Assembly (NCBI GenBank): GCA_900546825.1 | Contig: UREE01000009.1 | Coordinates: 1 to 44,459 of the forward strand | Length of the DNA: 44,459 nucleotides | Origin: an uncultured Collinsella sp. | GTDB lineage: Bacteria > Actinomycetota > Coriobacteriia > Coriobacteriales > Coriobacteriaceae | Direction of reading: 5' to 3' | Part shown: piece after piece, positions 17,448 through 26,654 of the stretch | How the letters are laid out: each line of letters opens with the position of its first letter | Position numbering within the stretch: the first letter of the stretch is position 1 | The notes under the pieces: generated by a model | What the model saw: the letters and a program-made list of their open reading frames with translations, nothing else | What the model was told of the DNA's origin: nothing | Databases searched by the model: none | Translations under genes and position numbers: made by a program

Positions 17448-20400
17448 CTACGAACGGCGGATAACCTCGGTCACGACCTCGGATACCGTGGCAATGTTCG
17501 TCGGGTTGACATTGTGGGGCAGGTCGTCCTCGGTACGAGCGCAAGCCAGACGCGTGCCGTCCACGCCGGCGATGGTGAGGGCTCGGCGGCTCGCCTCGAG
17601 GGCGGCGTAGGCATCGGTCTTGACATAGGGCATCTCGAGCGCGCCACAATCGACATGGAACGACTTGCACACCTTGCTGACCAGGTTCATGATGCGGCGA
17701 TCGCCCTTGAGCAGCTGCTGTTCGCCCTCAACCGTCACCACCGAAAGCCTACCGGCGCCGACGGATTCAAGATTGATGAAGAAGACGCCGCGGAGCTTAT
17801 CGCGATGCGAAGCCAAGAAGGCCTTCATACCGGCGCCATCACAATCCGAGGCGCCCGTTGCCACAAACCAGATATCGTGACCGAGCAGCTCATCGTCGCC
17901 CATAGAAGCGACAGCCGAGAGCATATCTTCGGAAGAAGCGCCGTCGGAAGACGTAGCGCCGCCCTTCCAGCCATCGTTATCGTCCTCGAAATTATCCCAC
18001 GAACCGATGCCGCGACCGGACTTCTTGGCATCGTAATCGCCTTCGACGCCCAGCCAGTCACTCATGCTGTCCTGTTCGTTTTTCTTTTTACGACCGAACA
18101 GGCCGCCCAGGCCGCGCTTGCGAGACTTAGGTGCCGCAGGGGCGGGAGCCGAAATGGTCTCGATCGGCTGTGCGCCCGACGCAACGGGCATAGGAGGCGC
18201 AACGGGTGCCGATGTGGGTTCGGGACCCTGAGCGGTAGCAAAGGGGTCGTTGACCTGTGCGGAGGGATCGGGAAGGTCGAACAGCGACGTGCGAGACGCA
18301 ACGTTTGTCTGCTTCATCGACGGCAGCGACGGATCGGGGACCGAAGCCAGCGGAGACGAGGAGGGTGCAGGCGACGGTGCCGACGCCGGATCGGGAACAT
18401 TCATCTGCGGACGCGGCGATGCTTGGGAGGAAATCTGGGCCATAAGGGAATCGACCGTTTCGTCCTGAGTGGGAGCGACATCGGCAACCGTGGCACCGGA
18501 ACCACTCGGGATCGGCATGGTGAAAATCTGCGTGGAGTAAGGCCTCGACCCATCTGTCTCGGGAGCCTCGGAAACCGCAGGCACTTCCTCCTGCTCGACC
18601 TCGGTCGAATCACCTTGATCGGCTGCCGCGTATTGCTCTTCGTCACAGTTGACCTCGACGGGCTCGTGCCCGGCGACATCTTGGATTTCGGCAGCATCAA
18701 TAGGCTCGTCATCGTCTGCCGCGTCGCCCTGCTCATCGGAAACAGGAAGGGGCTCGGCAATCGCGGTGCCTTGCTTTTCAAACGTTATCGTGGAATCGAA
18801 CTGCGCGGCATCAAACGACATGGTGCTATCGACGTGCTGCTGAGCCTCAAAGGACGTTGTAGCTTCGGCGGCGTCGACAGGCACGGACTGCATAGCCTCG
18901 TTCTGCTCGAACTCTTGCGCCGCGCGCTCACGTGCCGCCTCGGCTGCCTGCTGCTGAGCGATAGCCTCCTGCTCGGCAGCCTCGCGTGCGGCAGCGCGCT
19001 TCCCCTCGAAATCGTCGACAAATTTCCTGCCCTTTGCAAGCGCACCCTTAAAGAAGTTGGAAGCGCTGGCGCCAATCGAAGAGAACGCGGATGCAATATC
19101 GGCATGGGGCGTTGCCGCGGGAATCTCGGCCGAGAAATCAGTATCGCTCTCGTAAGACACGCGCCTCGGCTGTTCAGCGTAATCGTCGTCAGGCTCGTCC
19201 GTAACGTCTTGCGCCGGCGCGGCGGGAGCCAAAATGTCCAGTCCTGCCGCGGGATCGATCGCGGACACCGCCTCGGGCTCGGCAACGGCAGCGGCAACCG
19301 CGGCAGACTCATCATCCACGGCAACAACGGGCGCAGATGCAGTCACGACGGGGGCAGGCTCGGGCTCAAACGTCGGCTCCTCGCCTTCCTCGTAATCGAG
19401 CGTGCAGGACTCGGGAAGCATTCCGAGCGCACGGATGGCATCCGAACCAAAGCGGATGTTGCCGGCGGCATTGCGATAGAGCCTGGGCTCGGGCTCGGCC
19501 GCGACAGGCTCCTCCGCCGGCTCGGCAGTGGGAACCTCGTCATTGAACTCTTCGGCCTGGACAGCCTGATTCTGATCCTCGGGCACGATGGCGCCAATCA
19601 GCGTCTCGTCGGCAGACGCACCTTCAAAGCCCTCGATCTGCTCGTCGAAAGCCTCGCCCTGTTCGGGCTCGGTCTGAGCGTCGGGAGCAATCGGCTGATC
19701 GAACTCGTCCTCGGCGTAGGTAGGCTCTTCATACTCGATGGTGTTGCCGTAGTCGTTTTGCTGTTGGGCCGCGGCATACTCCGCTGCTGCGCGCGCCATC
19801 TCCTCGGCACGACGCTTCTGCTCCCCAAAATAGGTATCGAACGGCACATCGTCGGGAAACTCGTTTTCGCCCTGGAAGGGAGCAACGTTGTCCATAACGC
19901 CGAGCATAGCGGCGACAGAAGACTTGTTGCACACTGCGCCGGACGTATAGGGAAGCACAAAACGGTTAGAAATGATGTTTGCCGCGTTGGCGAGCGCAAC
20001 GAGGGAAGCGAGGATCGCGACAATCCACAGCAGAACCTTGAGCGCGCCGGGGAGCGGCAGGATACGCAAGATGGCAACGGCAGCAGGGGCAACCGTGGCA
20101 ACGGGCAACAGCTTGGCGATGAGCGCACGATACGAAGCATAGGGCTCGCGGGCGAGCAGCTCAGCACGGGGAGAGTCGTAGTGTGCGACAACGACCACCG
20201 GGCGGTTGCGCGGAGACGCGAGCGGGCCCGAGGCCTTGTGGTAGGCGATGACATTTTGGCTCACGCCCGTCTTGCCCAGGCGCGAAACCACGGGGTGGCC
20301 CGTGCGCTCGAGCACGTAAAGAACGGCACCGACAATGGCCAGCAAGGTGCCGACCAAGCCGATGCCGCCGCCGATGCCCATCAGCAGGGCGCCGGCAAAC

Positions 20401-20594
20401 GCAAGAATACCGGTAACGGCAAATGCCAACCTGCTGGGCGCCGGGGCATTGAACTCCTGAACCTCGGGATCAAAGCCGTGGTTGCGGAAGATCTGAGCGA
20501 TATCCTCGGCAGCCAAGCGCTCTTCTTCGCTGCATGCCGGCGTGATGCCGGTGTTCTGCAGCAGGTGGTTAATATAGTTCTGGGTGTTCGCCAT
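17448..20594 (-). CDS. Membrane protein with degenerate M28-peptidase fold split by a long disordered insert
   Basis: 1048 residues; the ATG at 20594 has GGAG 5 bases upstream. Residues 1-50 and 130-240 plus 900-1048 look like the two halves of an M28 metallopeptidase: VVVVAHYDSPR (H138, D140), GAVCNKSSVAAMLGVMD, IWFVATGASDCDGAG, FFINLESVG, and a late PHNVN. Against the family pattern, the bridging Asp is Cys222, the Glu pair after ATGA is Ser-Asp, and the later Asp is Glu, so activity is doubtful. Four TM helices lie at about 55-72, 74-96, 160-178 and 184-206. Residues 240-900 are Ala/Pro/Glu/Asp-rich low complexity with a KRAAAREAAEQEAIAQQQ coiled-coil-like part. Function unknown. Confidence 0.82.
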   Translation of the reverse strand: MANTQNYINHLLQNTGITPACSEEERLAAEDIAQIFRNHGFDPEVQEFNAPAPSRLAFAVTGILAFAGALLMGIGGGIGLVGTLLAIVGAVLYVLERTGHPVVSRLGKTGVSQNVIAYHKASGPLASPRNRPVVVVAHYDSPRAELLAREPYASYRALIAKLLPVATVAPAAVAILRILPLPGALKVLLWIVAILASLVALANAANIISNRFVLPYTSGAVCNKSSVAAMLGVMDNVAPFQGENEFPDDVPFDTYFGEQKRRAEEMARAAAEYAAAQQQNDYGNTIEYEEPTYAEDEFDQPIAPDAQTEPEQGEAFDEQIEGFEGASADETLIGAIVPEDQNQAVQAEEFNDEVPTAEPAEEPVAAEPEPRLYRNAAGNIRFGSDAIRALGMLPESCTLDYEEGEEPTFEPEPAPVVTASAPVVAVDDESAAVAAAVAEPEAVSAIDPAAGLDILAPAAPAQDVTDEPDDDYAEQPRRVSYESDTDFSAEIPAATPHADIASAFSSIGASASNFFKGALAKGRKFVDDFEGKRAAAREAAEQEAIAQQQAAEAARERAAQEFEQNEAMQSVPVDAAEATTSFEAQQHVDSTMSFDAAQFDSTITFEKQGTAIAEPLPVSDEQGDAADDDEPIDAAEIQDVAGHEPVEVNCDEEQYAAADQGDSTEVEQEEVPAVSEAPETDGSRPYSTQIFTMPIPSGSGATVADVAPTQDETVDSLMAQISSQASPRPQMNVPDPASAPSPAPSSSPLASVPDPSLPSMKQTNVASRTSLFDLPDPSAQVNDPFATAQGPEPTSAPVAPPMPVASGAQPIETISAPAPAAPKSRKRGLGGLFGRKKKNEQDSMSDWLGVEGDYDAKKSGRGIGSWDNFEDDNDGWKGGATSSDGASSEDMLSAVASMGDDELLGHDIWFVATGASDCDGAGMKAFLASHRDKLRGVFFINLESVGAGRLSVVTVEGEQQLLKGDRRIMNLVSKVCKSFHVDCGALEMPYVKTDAYAALEASRRALTIAGVDGTRLACARTEDDLPHNVNPTNIATVSEVVTEVIRRS

Positions 20595-20792
20595 GTGCGC
20601 TCCACATCCATAATCCGACAAATAGGCCCAATGCATGCACATTAGAACCGTATATAGTCGAAAGTATACCCCGAGCGAGCGCAAACGACCGAATTCGGGC
20701 CATCTTAACGCCCCGAGCGGACAAGGATATAGCCTAATCTCCATATCGGACTAAAATCATGGCAGCAAACCACCTTCTCATGCGAGGACTCT

Positions 20793-21815
20793 ATGACGGC
20801 AAGCGACGCGACCGCGACAATTAAAAAGGGGAATTCGGAGCCCAGTTTCGATAAAACGGCTCAGCGCATCCTCAATCTTTTCTTTGTGCTCAACAGCTCC
20901 CCCGAACCGCTGACGACCGAGCAGATCGTCTTGGATTCTGACCTGGGATATGGCTCGGGCAATATCGACTCGGATAAGCGCAAGTTTCGGCGCGATCGTG
21001 ACAAACTGCTCGAACGCGGCATCTTAATCAAGGAGGTTCGCCCCGCCGGCGCGCAGGAGACCGAGGAAAGCTCGTGGACAATCGACCGCGAGCACACGTT
21101 TGCTGCAGGCGGCCTCATCACCGCAGACGACGCCGATGTCCTGCTCAACGCCATCGACCAGACGCTAACGGCCGGCTCTTCCACCTTTGCCGAGCCGCTT
21201 GCCGATATTCGCTCCAAAATTGCCTACCTCACCGGCATATCGGCGGTGGACGAAGCACCGATCCGCCGCTCTCCCACCGTCGATGCGGTATGGAGCGCCT
21301 TTGCCGAGCGATGCGCGCTGCGATTTTTATATCAGAACGGACGCGGCGAGCAGAAAGAGCGTACCGTCTGCGTCTACGGCATGTTCGAGCGCGAGGGCGT
21401 GGCGTACTTCTGCGGCCTCGACAATGTCACCGACGACATCAGGACATTCCGCTGCGACCGTATCGTTCGCGCTTGGCGTCCTTCGAAAGCCTACGCCATC
21501 CCTGCGGACTTCAATCTCAACGACTATCTGTTCTTTGAATTCGATTTTGCCGACCGACCGCCCGTTGCAGCTACGTTCTCGTTCGCCCCTCAGACGCAGA
21601 TCGATATGATCAACGGTCTCACGCGCGGGCGAGGCGAGCTCGCACACACCGATTCGGGATGGACTTGGACCGTTGACGTGCGCAATCTTGAAGCCGCCGC
21701 CTCATTTTGCATGGCCCACGCCATGGACGGCATGAGACCCGTGGCCCCCAAATCGCTCAAACAGGCGTGGAACCGCCTCATTGAAAGGACGGTGCACGAG
21801 CATGCCCGTGCGTAA
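20793..21815 (+). CDS. WYL-domain transcriptional regulator (first of a pair)
   Basis: 340 residues. An N-terminal winged-helix region (about 20-100, with DKRKFRRDRDKLLERG as recognition area) is followed by a WYL domain at about 165-240 (CALRFLYQNGRGEQKERTVCVYGMF...DRIVRAW) and a C-terminal extension. WYL proteins regulate transcription and often sense nucleic acid; in PafBC the WYL part binds single-stranded DNA. It overlaps the next WYL gene by 14 bases, so the two are translated together and may form a heterodimer like PafB-PafC. The 198-base gap before it is shared with the divergent M28-like gene. Confidence 0.9.
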   Translation: MTASDATATIKKGNSEPSFDKTAQRILNLFFVLNSSPEPLTTEQIVLDSDLGYGSGNIDSDKRKFRRDRDKLLERGILIKEVRPAGAQETEESSWTIDREHTFAAGGLITADDADVLLNAIDQTLTAGSSTFAEPLADIRSKIAYLTGISAVDEAPIRRSPTVDAVWSAFAERCALRFLYQNGRGEQKERTVCVYGMFEREGVAYFCGLDNVTDDIRTFRCDRIVRAWRPSKAYAIPADFNLNDYLFFEFDFADRPPVAATFSFAPQTQIDMINGLTRGRGELAHTDSGWTWTVDVRNLEAAASFCMAHAMDGMRPVAPKSLKQAWNRLIERTVHEHARA

Positions 21816-22719
21816 ACTCACCAGCGAGCAGAGGCTCTCTCGCGCCATCGACATCATGGAGGCCCTCTACGCCGCCGGCGAGAGCGGCATGACACGAACC
21901 GAGATTTGCAGCCGCTTTGACATCACAGGGGTGTCGCTCGACGAGATTCTCGAGATCGTCTCGACGCTCGCGGACCGAGAATCGGGCGCGCGCATCATCT
22001 GCGAATGCCGCGGCGAGCGTGTGGCCCTCACCGGTGACGCCGGGCGTGTGCTACCGCTGCGCCTGAGTGCCGCCGAGGGCGCTGTGCTCAACCATGAACT
22101 TGAATCGTTGGGGATCGAGCCACAGACGGCAGCTCGGATTCGACACGCCCTTCTACCCGAAGAACTCGGCTATAACCAGCGCGTCTTTGACACCGTCAAC
22201 CACGGGTCGCACTGGCAGCAGCTGAGCTGCGCCATTCAGGACGGCGTTCGCTGCCGCATCTCGTATCGCTCGATGGACGATGCGCGGCCACGCGAGCGTC
22301 TGGTCGACCCCTTGCACATTACGGCAAATGGCGACCAAACATATCTGATTGCCTGGGACATCGCGGTCGATGAGCAGCGCACCTATCGCATGGATAAAAT
22401 CGAGGGACTCACCTTGACGGAAGACTCCGTCGTGCCTCACGCACCGGACGCTGCATCCCTCCACGATTCCCTTGCCCGGACGCAGCGTAGCGCAAAGCTC
22501 TTGATGCCATTCGATATGGCGGAGCATCTGGACTGGGCCGGCATCACCCTCATCGAGCGCAGCGGGGCAGACATGGCAACGGTAACCGTGCATTACGGCT
22601 CCGAACGTTGGCTACTGAGCCAGATAATCGCAGCGGGCGGAGCCATCCGCATCTTGGATGACCCCGCCTTGTCAAAGCGTCTGTGCGAAATGGCAAAAAC
22701 CCTCGTCTGTCCGCTTTAG
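21802..22719 (+). CDS. WYL-domain transcriptional regulator (second of a pair)
   Basis: 305 residues from the ATG at 21802, which lies inside the end of the first WYL gene. N-terminal winged helix (RLSRAIDIMEALYAAGESGMTRTEICSRFDITG), then a WYL domain around residues 145-205 (GVRCRISYRSMDDARPRERLVDPLHI...TYRMDKIEGL) and a C-terminal WCX-like part. It is shorter than its partner and not closely similar, as in PafB/PafC. It converges on the DnaQ-DinG helicase gene with a 4-base overlap of the two stop codons. Confidence 0.9.
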   Translation: MPVRKLTSEQRLSRAIDIMEALYAAGESGMTRTEICSRFDITGVSLDEILEIVSTLADRESGARIICECRGERVALTGDAGRVLPLRLSAAEGAVLNHELESLGIEPQTAARIRHALLPEELGYNQRVFDTVNHGSHWQQLSCAIQDGVRCRISYRSMDDARPRERLVDPLHITANGDQTYLIAWDIAVDEQRTYRMDKIEGLTLTEDSVVPHAPDAASLHDSLARTQRSAKLLMPFDMAEHLDWAGITLIERSGADMATVTVHYGSERWLLSQIIAAGGAIRILDDPALSKRLCEMAKTLVCPL

Positions 22720-25610
22720 CGCCGCCGCTCGTGGCGTGCGCGCCACAGTTGCAGATAGTGACCGATCTGCGCCGATTCGATGCGCTGATAGGAGCTCGTG
22801 GGCAGCGACGTTAAGAACTTCTTTCCGTAGCCCTTCGTCACCAGGCGCGGGTCGGCCAGAATCAGCACGCCGCAATCGGTCGACGAGCGGATAAGGCGGC
22901 CGGCCGCCTGCTTGACCTCGAGCACCGCCTCGGGCAGCGAATAGCGCGCCCAAGCGCGGTCTTCGCGCAGGTTGCGCTCGCACGAGAGCGGGTCCGTGGG
23001 GCTCGAGAACGGCAGCTTGGGAATGATGACGCAGCGCAGCGTCTCGCCGCTGGCGTCGAATCCCTCCCAGAAGGCCTTAAGCGCAAAAAGCGACGAGGTC
23101 GGCTCGTTGATAAACCGGTCGCGCAGGCGACGAGGAGATGAGTTGCGCTGCTGGCAGTTGAGCTCCAGACCCGCACGGGCCATCTTGGGCTCAACGCGGG
23201 CGTACAGGTCTTCCATGTCGCGTCGATTGGTGAACAGCGTGAGCACCGATCCGCCCATGGCAATATGGGCGTCGACCAGCACGCGCTCGAGCGCCGTAAG
23301 ATAGCTCTCACGATCGCGCGGATCGGGGATATCGCCCGCAACGACTACAGCCATGTTCGAATCAAAGTCGTAGCTCGAGTCCAAGTGCAGCGATGAGGAT
23401 GTTGAAGCACCGATGCGATCGAGGCCAACCGCGTGGTTAAAGTGTTCAAAGCTTTTGGACACCGTCATGGTCGCCGAGGCAAAGATAGCCGTGTGAACCT
23501 CGGGCAGCCACTCGGTTGCCAAGGCCTCGCCAATATCGATGCGCTCTGCGGTCATTGACTCTCCGCCGGCACGCAGCCTGCGATTGACCTGCAGCGAATA
23601 CACGTAGTGTTCATCGATGCCATCAATGATGAGTTTGAGGTTCTCGGCCAGCTCGTGCAGGCGGCGCGAGATATCGCCCAGGTCGACGACGACCTCGGGC
23701 TTATCGGCAGCGACGGCTTGCACCAGAGCGTCGACGCTCTTGTCAGCTTGCTCCAATGCGTCGATGGCAGCGTAGGCCGACTGTAAGAAATCATGCCAGT
23801 CGTCAGATTCGCGCAGCTCGGGGCCAATCCATAGATTGGCATTGTCATAACCCCCACGCGCACGGCGGCCGAGCTCGCGAACGCCATCGAACACGTCGGC
23901 GATTGCCATGCTCGCGCGGGCAACCGTCGACGTCGCCTTGGCAGTAAGGCCCAGATAGAGCGTAGAGCCCTCGGAGGTTGCCAAATCACGGGAAACCTGG
24001 CTTAGCGCGCCGGTGCTCGAGCCACCCAGGCGCTCGAACAGGACGCGTGATTCGTCCGCCGACACCACGCGCGCCCACTGACGGCGCGCCTCGCGCTCGA
24101 TGGAATGGGCCTCGTCGATTACCCAATGACGAATCGGCGGCAAAATCCTGCCCTCGGCCGCGACGTTGCGGAACAGCAGGGAATGGTTGGTGACCACCAC
24201 ATCGGCATGCGCCGCACGACGGCGAGCGCCGTGGACCAAACATTTATCAGGGAAAAACGGGCAGAGGCGACGAGCACACTCGCGCGAGGCCGTCGTAAAG
24301 TCGGGACGGTTGACGCTGCGCCACCGAATGCCGAGCGAGTCGAGGTCGCCATCGGCTGATTGGCAGACGTACGCCATAATGACCGCGACCGCCGTGAGCG
24401 TGTCCGCCGGATCGCGCTTGGTGGTAATCTCGACCTGGCCGCGGCTCATGCGCTCAAGCTTGCGCAGGCACGGATAGTGGTCATACCCCTTGAGAGCGCA
24501 AAATGACAGACCACCGTCCAGTTGCTCCGCAAGTTTTGGCAGCTCATGGTACATGAGCTGGTCGGCAAGATTGTTCGATTTGGTCGCAATACCAACCGTG
24601 ATGTTGTTACGGCGTGCTGCCTCGGCAAAAGGCACCAGATAGGCCATCGATTTGCCGACGCCGGTGCCTGCCTCAATTACTCGATGAGTGCCCGTGACCA
24701 GCGCATCGCGGACCTCGAGCGCCATCGCGATCTGCTCATCACGCGGCTCGTAGGTGGGATACATGCGATTGACCAGGCCACCTGGCGCATAGTCTGCCTC
24801 GATCTCCTCACGACTCGGCATCTTGAGAACCGGCAGTTCATCGGCGTCCACCCGATCGTCGGCGCGATCGGCCTTGAGAACGTCAGCACGAGCGGCGCTG
24901 AGAGAGAAGATGGAACCAGGGTTCTGCCCTGCCAAGAATGAGAAGATAGGACGATAGGACCAAGGCACGTCCGGATGCATGTCGGCTAGGCGCGCCATGA
25001 GGCCCTGGGGCAAGTCGGTGAGCGCCACGAGCAACACGCGCCATACGCCACACAGGGCGTCGACGTCGGCATTGGCACGGTGTGATACCGAGTCGCAGCC
25101 AAACAGATCGGCCATAAAAGACAGCTTGTGCGAGGCCAGGCGCGGAAGCGCGATGCGCGACAGCGCCAGCGAATCGATCCAAATATCGCTCACGTTGACG
25201 CCGCCTTTGACCGACTCGATAAACGAGCGGTCGAACGTGGCGTTGTGTGCGATCACCGGGCAGCCACCGACAAAATCGGCGAGAGCGGCGACGGCCTCAA
25301 CCGCCGACGGGGCATCTGCAACATCGGCATTTGTAATGCTCGTGAGCTCGGTAATCTCGGCGGGAATCAGCTGCCTGGGATGCACGAAGGTATCGAAGCG
25401 GTCGACGACCTCGCGGCCCGAAAGACGGGCCGCCGAGATCTCGATCAGCTCGTTGTCCTGCACCGAAAGACCCGTGGTCTCGGTATCGAGGATAATCACA
25501 TCTTCCTCGATAAGGCCGAAGGACTGCGTTTTGGCGCGGTCGGCAAGCGTGGCATAGGAGTCGATGACAAACTGCGGCGTTCCTGACGAAACCGCGTCCT
25601 CGATTAGCAT
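22716..25610 (-). CDS. DnaQ-like exonuclease fused to DinG-type helicase
   Basis: 964 residues. N-terminal DEDD 3'-5' exonuclease: ILDTETTG (ExoI), HNATFDRSF (ExoII), HRANADVDA (ExoIII). Then an XPD/DinG superfamily 2 helicase with Walker A AGTGVGKS, DEAH box VIDEAHSIE, four cysteines between them (YPC, REC, RLC, DKC) as for an iron-sulfur cluster, and C-terminal motif VI QAAGRLIRSS. DinG-type enzymes unwind damaged or R-loop/D-loop DNA 5' to 3'. The start ATG overlaps the ddl stop (ATGCTAA), so it is coupled to ddl. It is the Firmicute-type DinG fusion; dinG is a fitting family name, but no symbol is assigned. Confidence 0.94.
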   Translation of the reverse strand: MLIEDAVSSGTPQFVIDSYATLADRAKTQSFGLIEEDVIILDTETTGLSVQDNELIEISAARLSGREVVDRFDTFVHPRQLIPAEITELTSITNADVADAPSAVEAVAALADFVGGCPVIAHNATFDRSFIESVKGGVNVSDIWIDSLALSRIALPRLASHKLSFMADLFGCDSVSHRANADVDALCGVWRVLLVALTDLPQGLMARLADMHPDVPWSYRPIFSFLAGQNPGSIFSLSAARADVLKADRADDRVDADELPVLKMPSREEIEADYAPGGLVNRMYPTYEPRDEQIAMALEVRDALVTGTHRVIEAGTGVGKSMAYLVPFAEAARRNNITVGIATKSNNLADQLMYHELPKLAEQLDGGLSFCALKGYDHYPCLRKLERMSRGQVEITTKRDPADTLTAVAVIMAYVCQSADGDLDSLGIRWRSVNRPDFTTASRECARRLCPFFPDKCLVHGARRRAAHADVVVTNHSLLFRNVAAEGRILPPIRHWVIDEAHSIEREARRQWARVVSADESRVLFERLGGSSTGALSQVSRDLATSEGSTLYLGLTAKATSTVARASMAIADVFDGVRELGRRARGGYDNANLWIGPELRESDDWHDFLQSAYAAIDALEQADKSVDALVQAVAADKPEVVVDLGDISRRLHELAENLKLIIDGIDEHYVYSLQVNRRLRAGGESMTAERIDIGEALATEWLPEVHTAIFASATMTVSKSFEHFNHAVGLDRIGASTSSSLHLDSSYDFDSNMAVVVAGDIPDPRDRESYLTALERVLVDAHIAMGGSVLTLFTNRRDMEDLYARVEPKMARAGLELNCQQRNSSPRRLRDRFINEPTSSLFALKAFWEGFDASGETLRCVIIPKLPFSSPTDPLSCERNLREDRAWARYSLPEAVLEVKQAAGRLIRSSTDCGVLILADPRLVTKGYGKKFLTSLPTSSYQRIESAQIGHYLQLWRARHERRR

Positions 25611-26569
25611 GCAATGCCCGCTCGACGAAGGCCCATACGGATCAGGCTGTCACAGACCTGCGGGAACGTCATGTCGTCGGTGTGGCGGATCTCATCCGGA
25701 TACAGCGACGTATCGGTCATGCCGGGAATGGTATTGGTCTCGAGGATAACGGGGCCGTCCTCGCTCACAATAAAGTCGCTGCGCGAGATACTCAGGCAAC
25801 CGAGGGCCTTGTGAGCGGCACAGGCAAGTTCCTGAGCGCGAGCGTAATTCTCGGGTGAAATCTGCGCCGGAATGCGATGGATATCCGTAGGGTCGACATA
25901 CTTCACGTCCAGATCGTAGAACTCGCAGTCCTCGGGCTTACGAATCTCGACAATCGGCAGGGCGCGCACGTCATCTTCGCCGTATACGCCGACGGTGACC
26001 TCGGTACCCTCGATGCACTTCTCGACCAGCACTTTGTCGCCGTACTCAAACGCCTTGGCGATTGCCGCGGGCAGCTCGGAGGGCTCATGGACCAGGGAAA
26101 TGCCATAGCTGGAACCGTTGACGGCCGGCTTCACAAAGCAGCGCTCGCCACAAACCTCGACGATATGATCGATATCGACTTCGTCGCCCACCTCGAGCGC
26201 AAGGCCGGGGGCAATGGGAATGCCCGCCTTGGCGTATAGGAGCTTAGAGACCTCCTTGTCGGCACCGCAGGCGCTGGCAAGTACGCCCGAGGCCGTGTAG
26301 GGGATACCCATGGTCTCCATGGCACCCTGCATGGCGCCATCCTCACCGCCGGCGCCGTGCATGGCGATAAATGCCACATCGAATCCGCCGGTCGCCATGG
26401 TTACCATAAAGTCATCAGCGGCCGTGTCAAGCAGCTCCACCGAGGTGTAGCCGGCTTCCTTCAGTGCCACCACAACGTTCTTTCCCGAATCGAGCGAGAT
26501 CTCGCGCTCGGCGGAATGACCGCCCGCCAAGACCGCTACGTGCATGTTCTCTAGGCTTTTACCCGGCAT
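25604..26569 (-). CDS. ddl: D-alanine--D-alanine ligase
   Basis: 321 residues. Makes the D-Ala-D-Ala dipeptide for peptidoglycan in the cytoplasm. ATP-grasp features: VAVLAGGHSAEREISLDSG at the N-terminus (substrate-binding Glu in SAERE), FIAMHGAGGEDGAMQG, FVKPAVNGSSYGIS, LVEKCIEGTEVTVGV, and the metal-binding end ILETNTIPGMT. The ATG has AGGAGGAG about 10 bases upstream. It is followed with a 7-base overlap by the exonuclease-helicase gene and is divergent from rlmN across an 85-base gap. Confidence 0.96.
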   Translation of the reverse strand: MPGKSLENMHVAVLAGGHSAEREISLDSGKNVVVALKEAGYTSVELLDTAADDFMVTMATGGFDVAFIAMHGAGGEDGAMQGAMETMGIPYTASGVLASACGADKEVSKLLYAKAGIPIAPGLALEVGDEVDIDHIVEVCGERCFVKPAVNGSSYGISLVHEPSELPAAIAKAFEYGDKVLVEKCIEGTEVTVGVYGEDDVRALPIVEIRKPEDCEFYDLDVKYVDPTDIHRIPAQISPENYARAQELACAAHKALGCLSISRSDFIVSEDGPVILETNTIPGMTDTSLYPDEIRHTDDMTFPQVCDSLIRMGLRRAGIAC

Positions 26570-26654
26570 GGGCAGACTCCTCCTCTATAATTTCTGCAGC
26601 TGATACCATATTGTAGCGATACCCTCTACGTTTCCCCAAAATCGAAAGGCTTCC

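Noticed and set aside
17403..20645. Long rightward open frame of about 1080 codons opposite the M28-like gene
   Set aside because: It mirrors the codon pattern of the real leftward gene, is Arg/Leu/Gly-rich without recognisable domains and lacks a ribosome binding site.
26584..26591. TATAAT upstream of rlmN as promoter
   Set aside because: The nearest TTTACC is 22 bases away; spacing does not fit.
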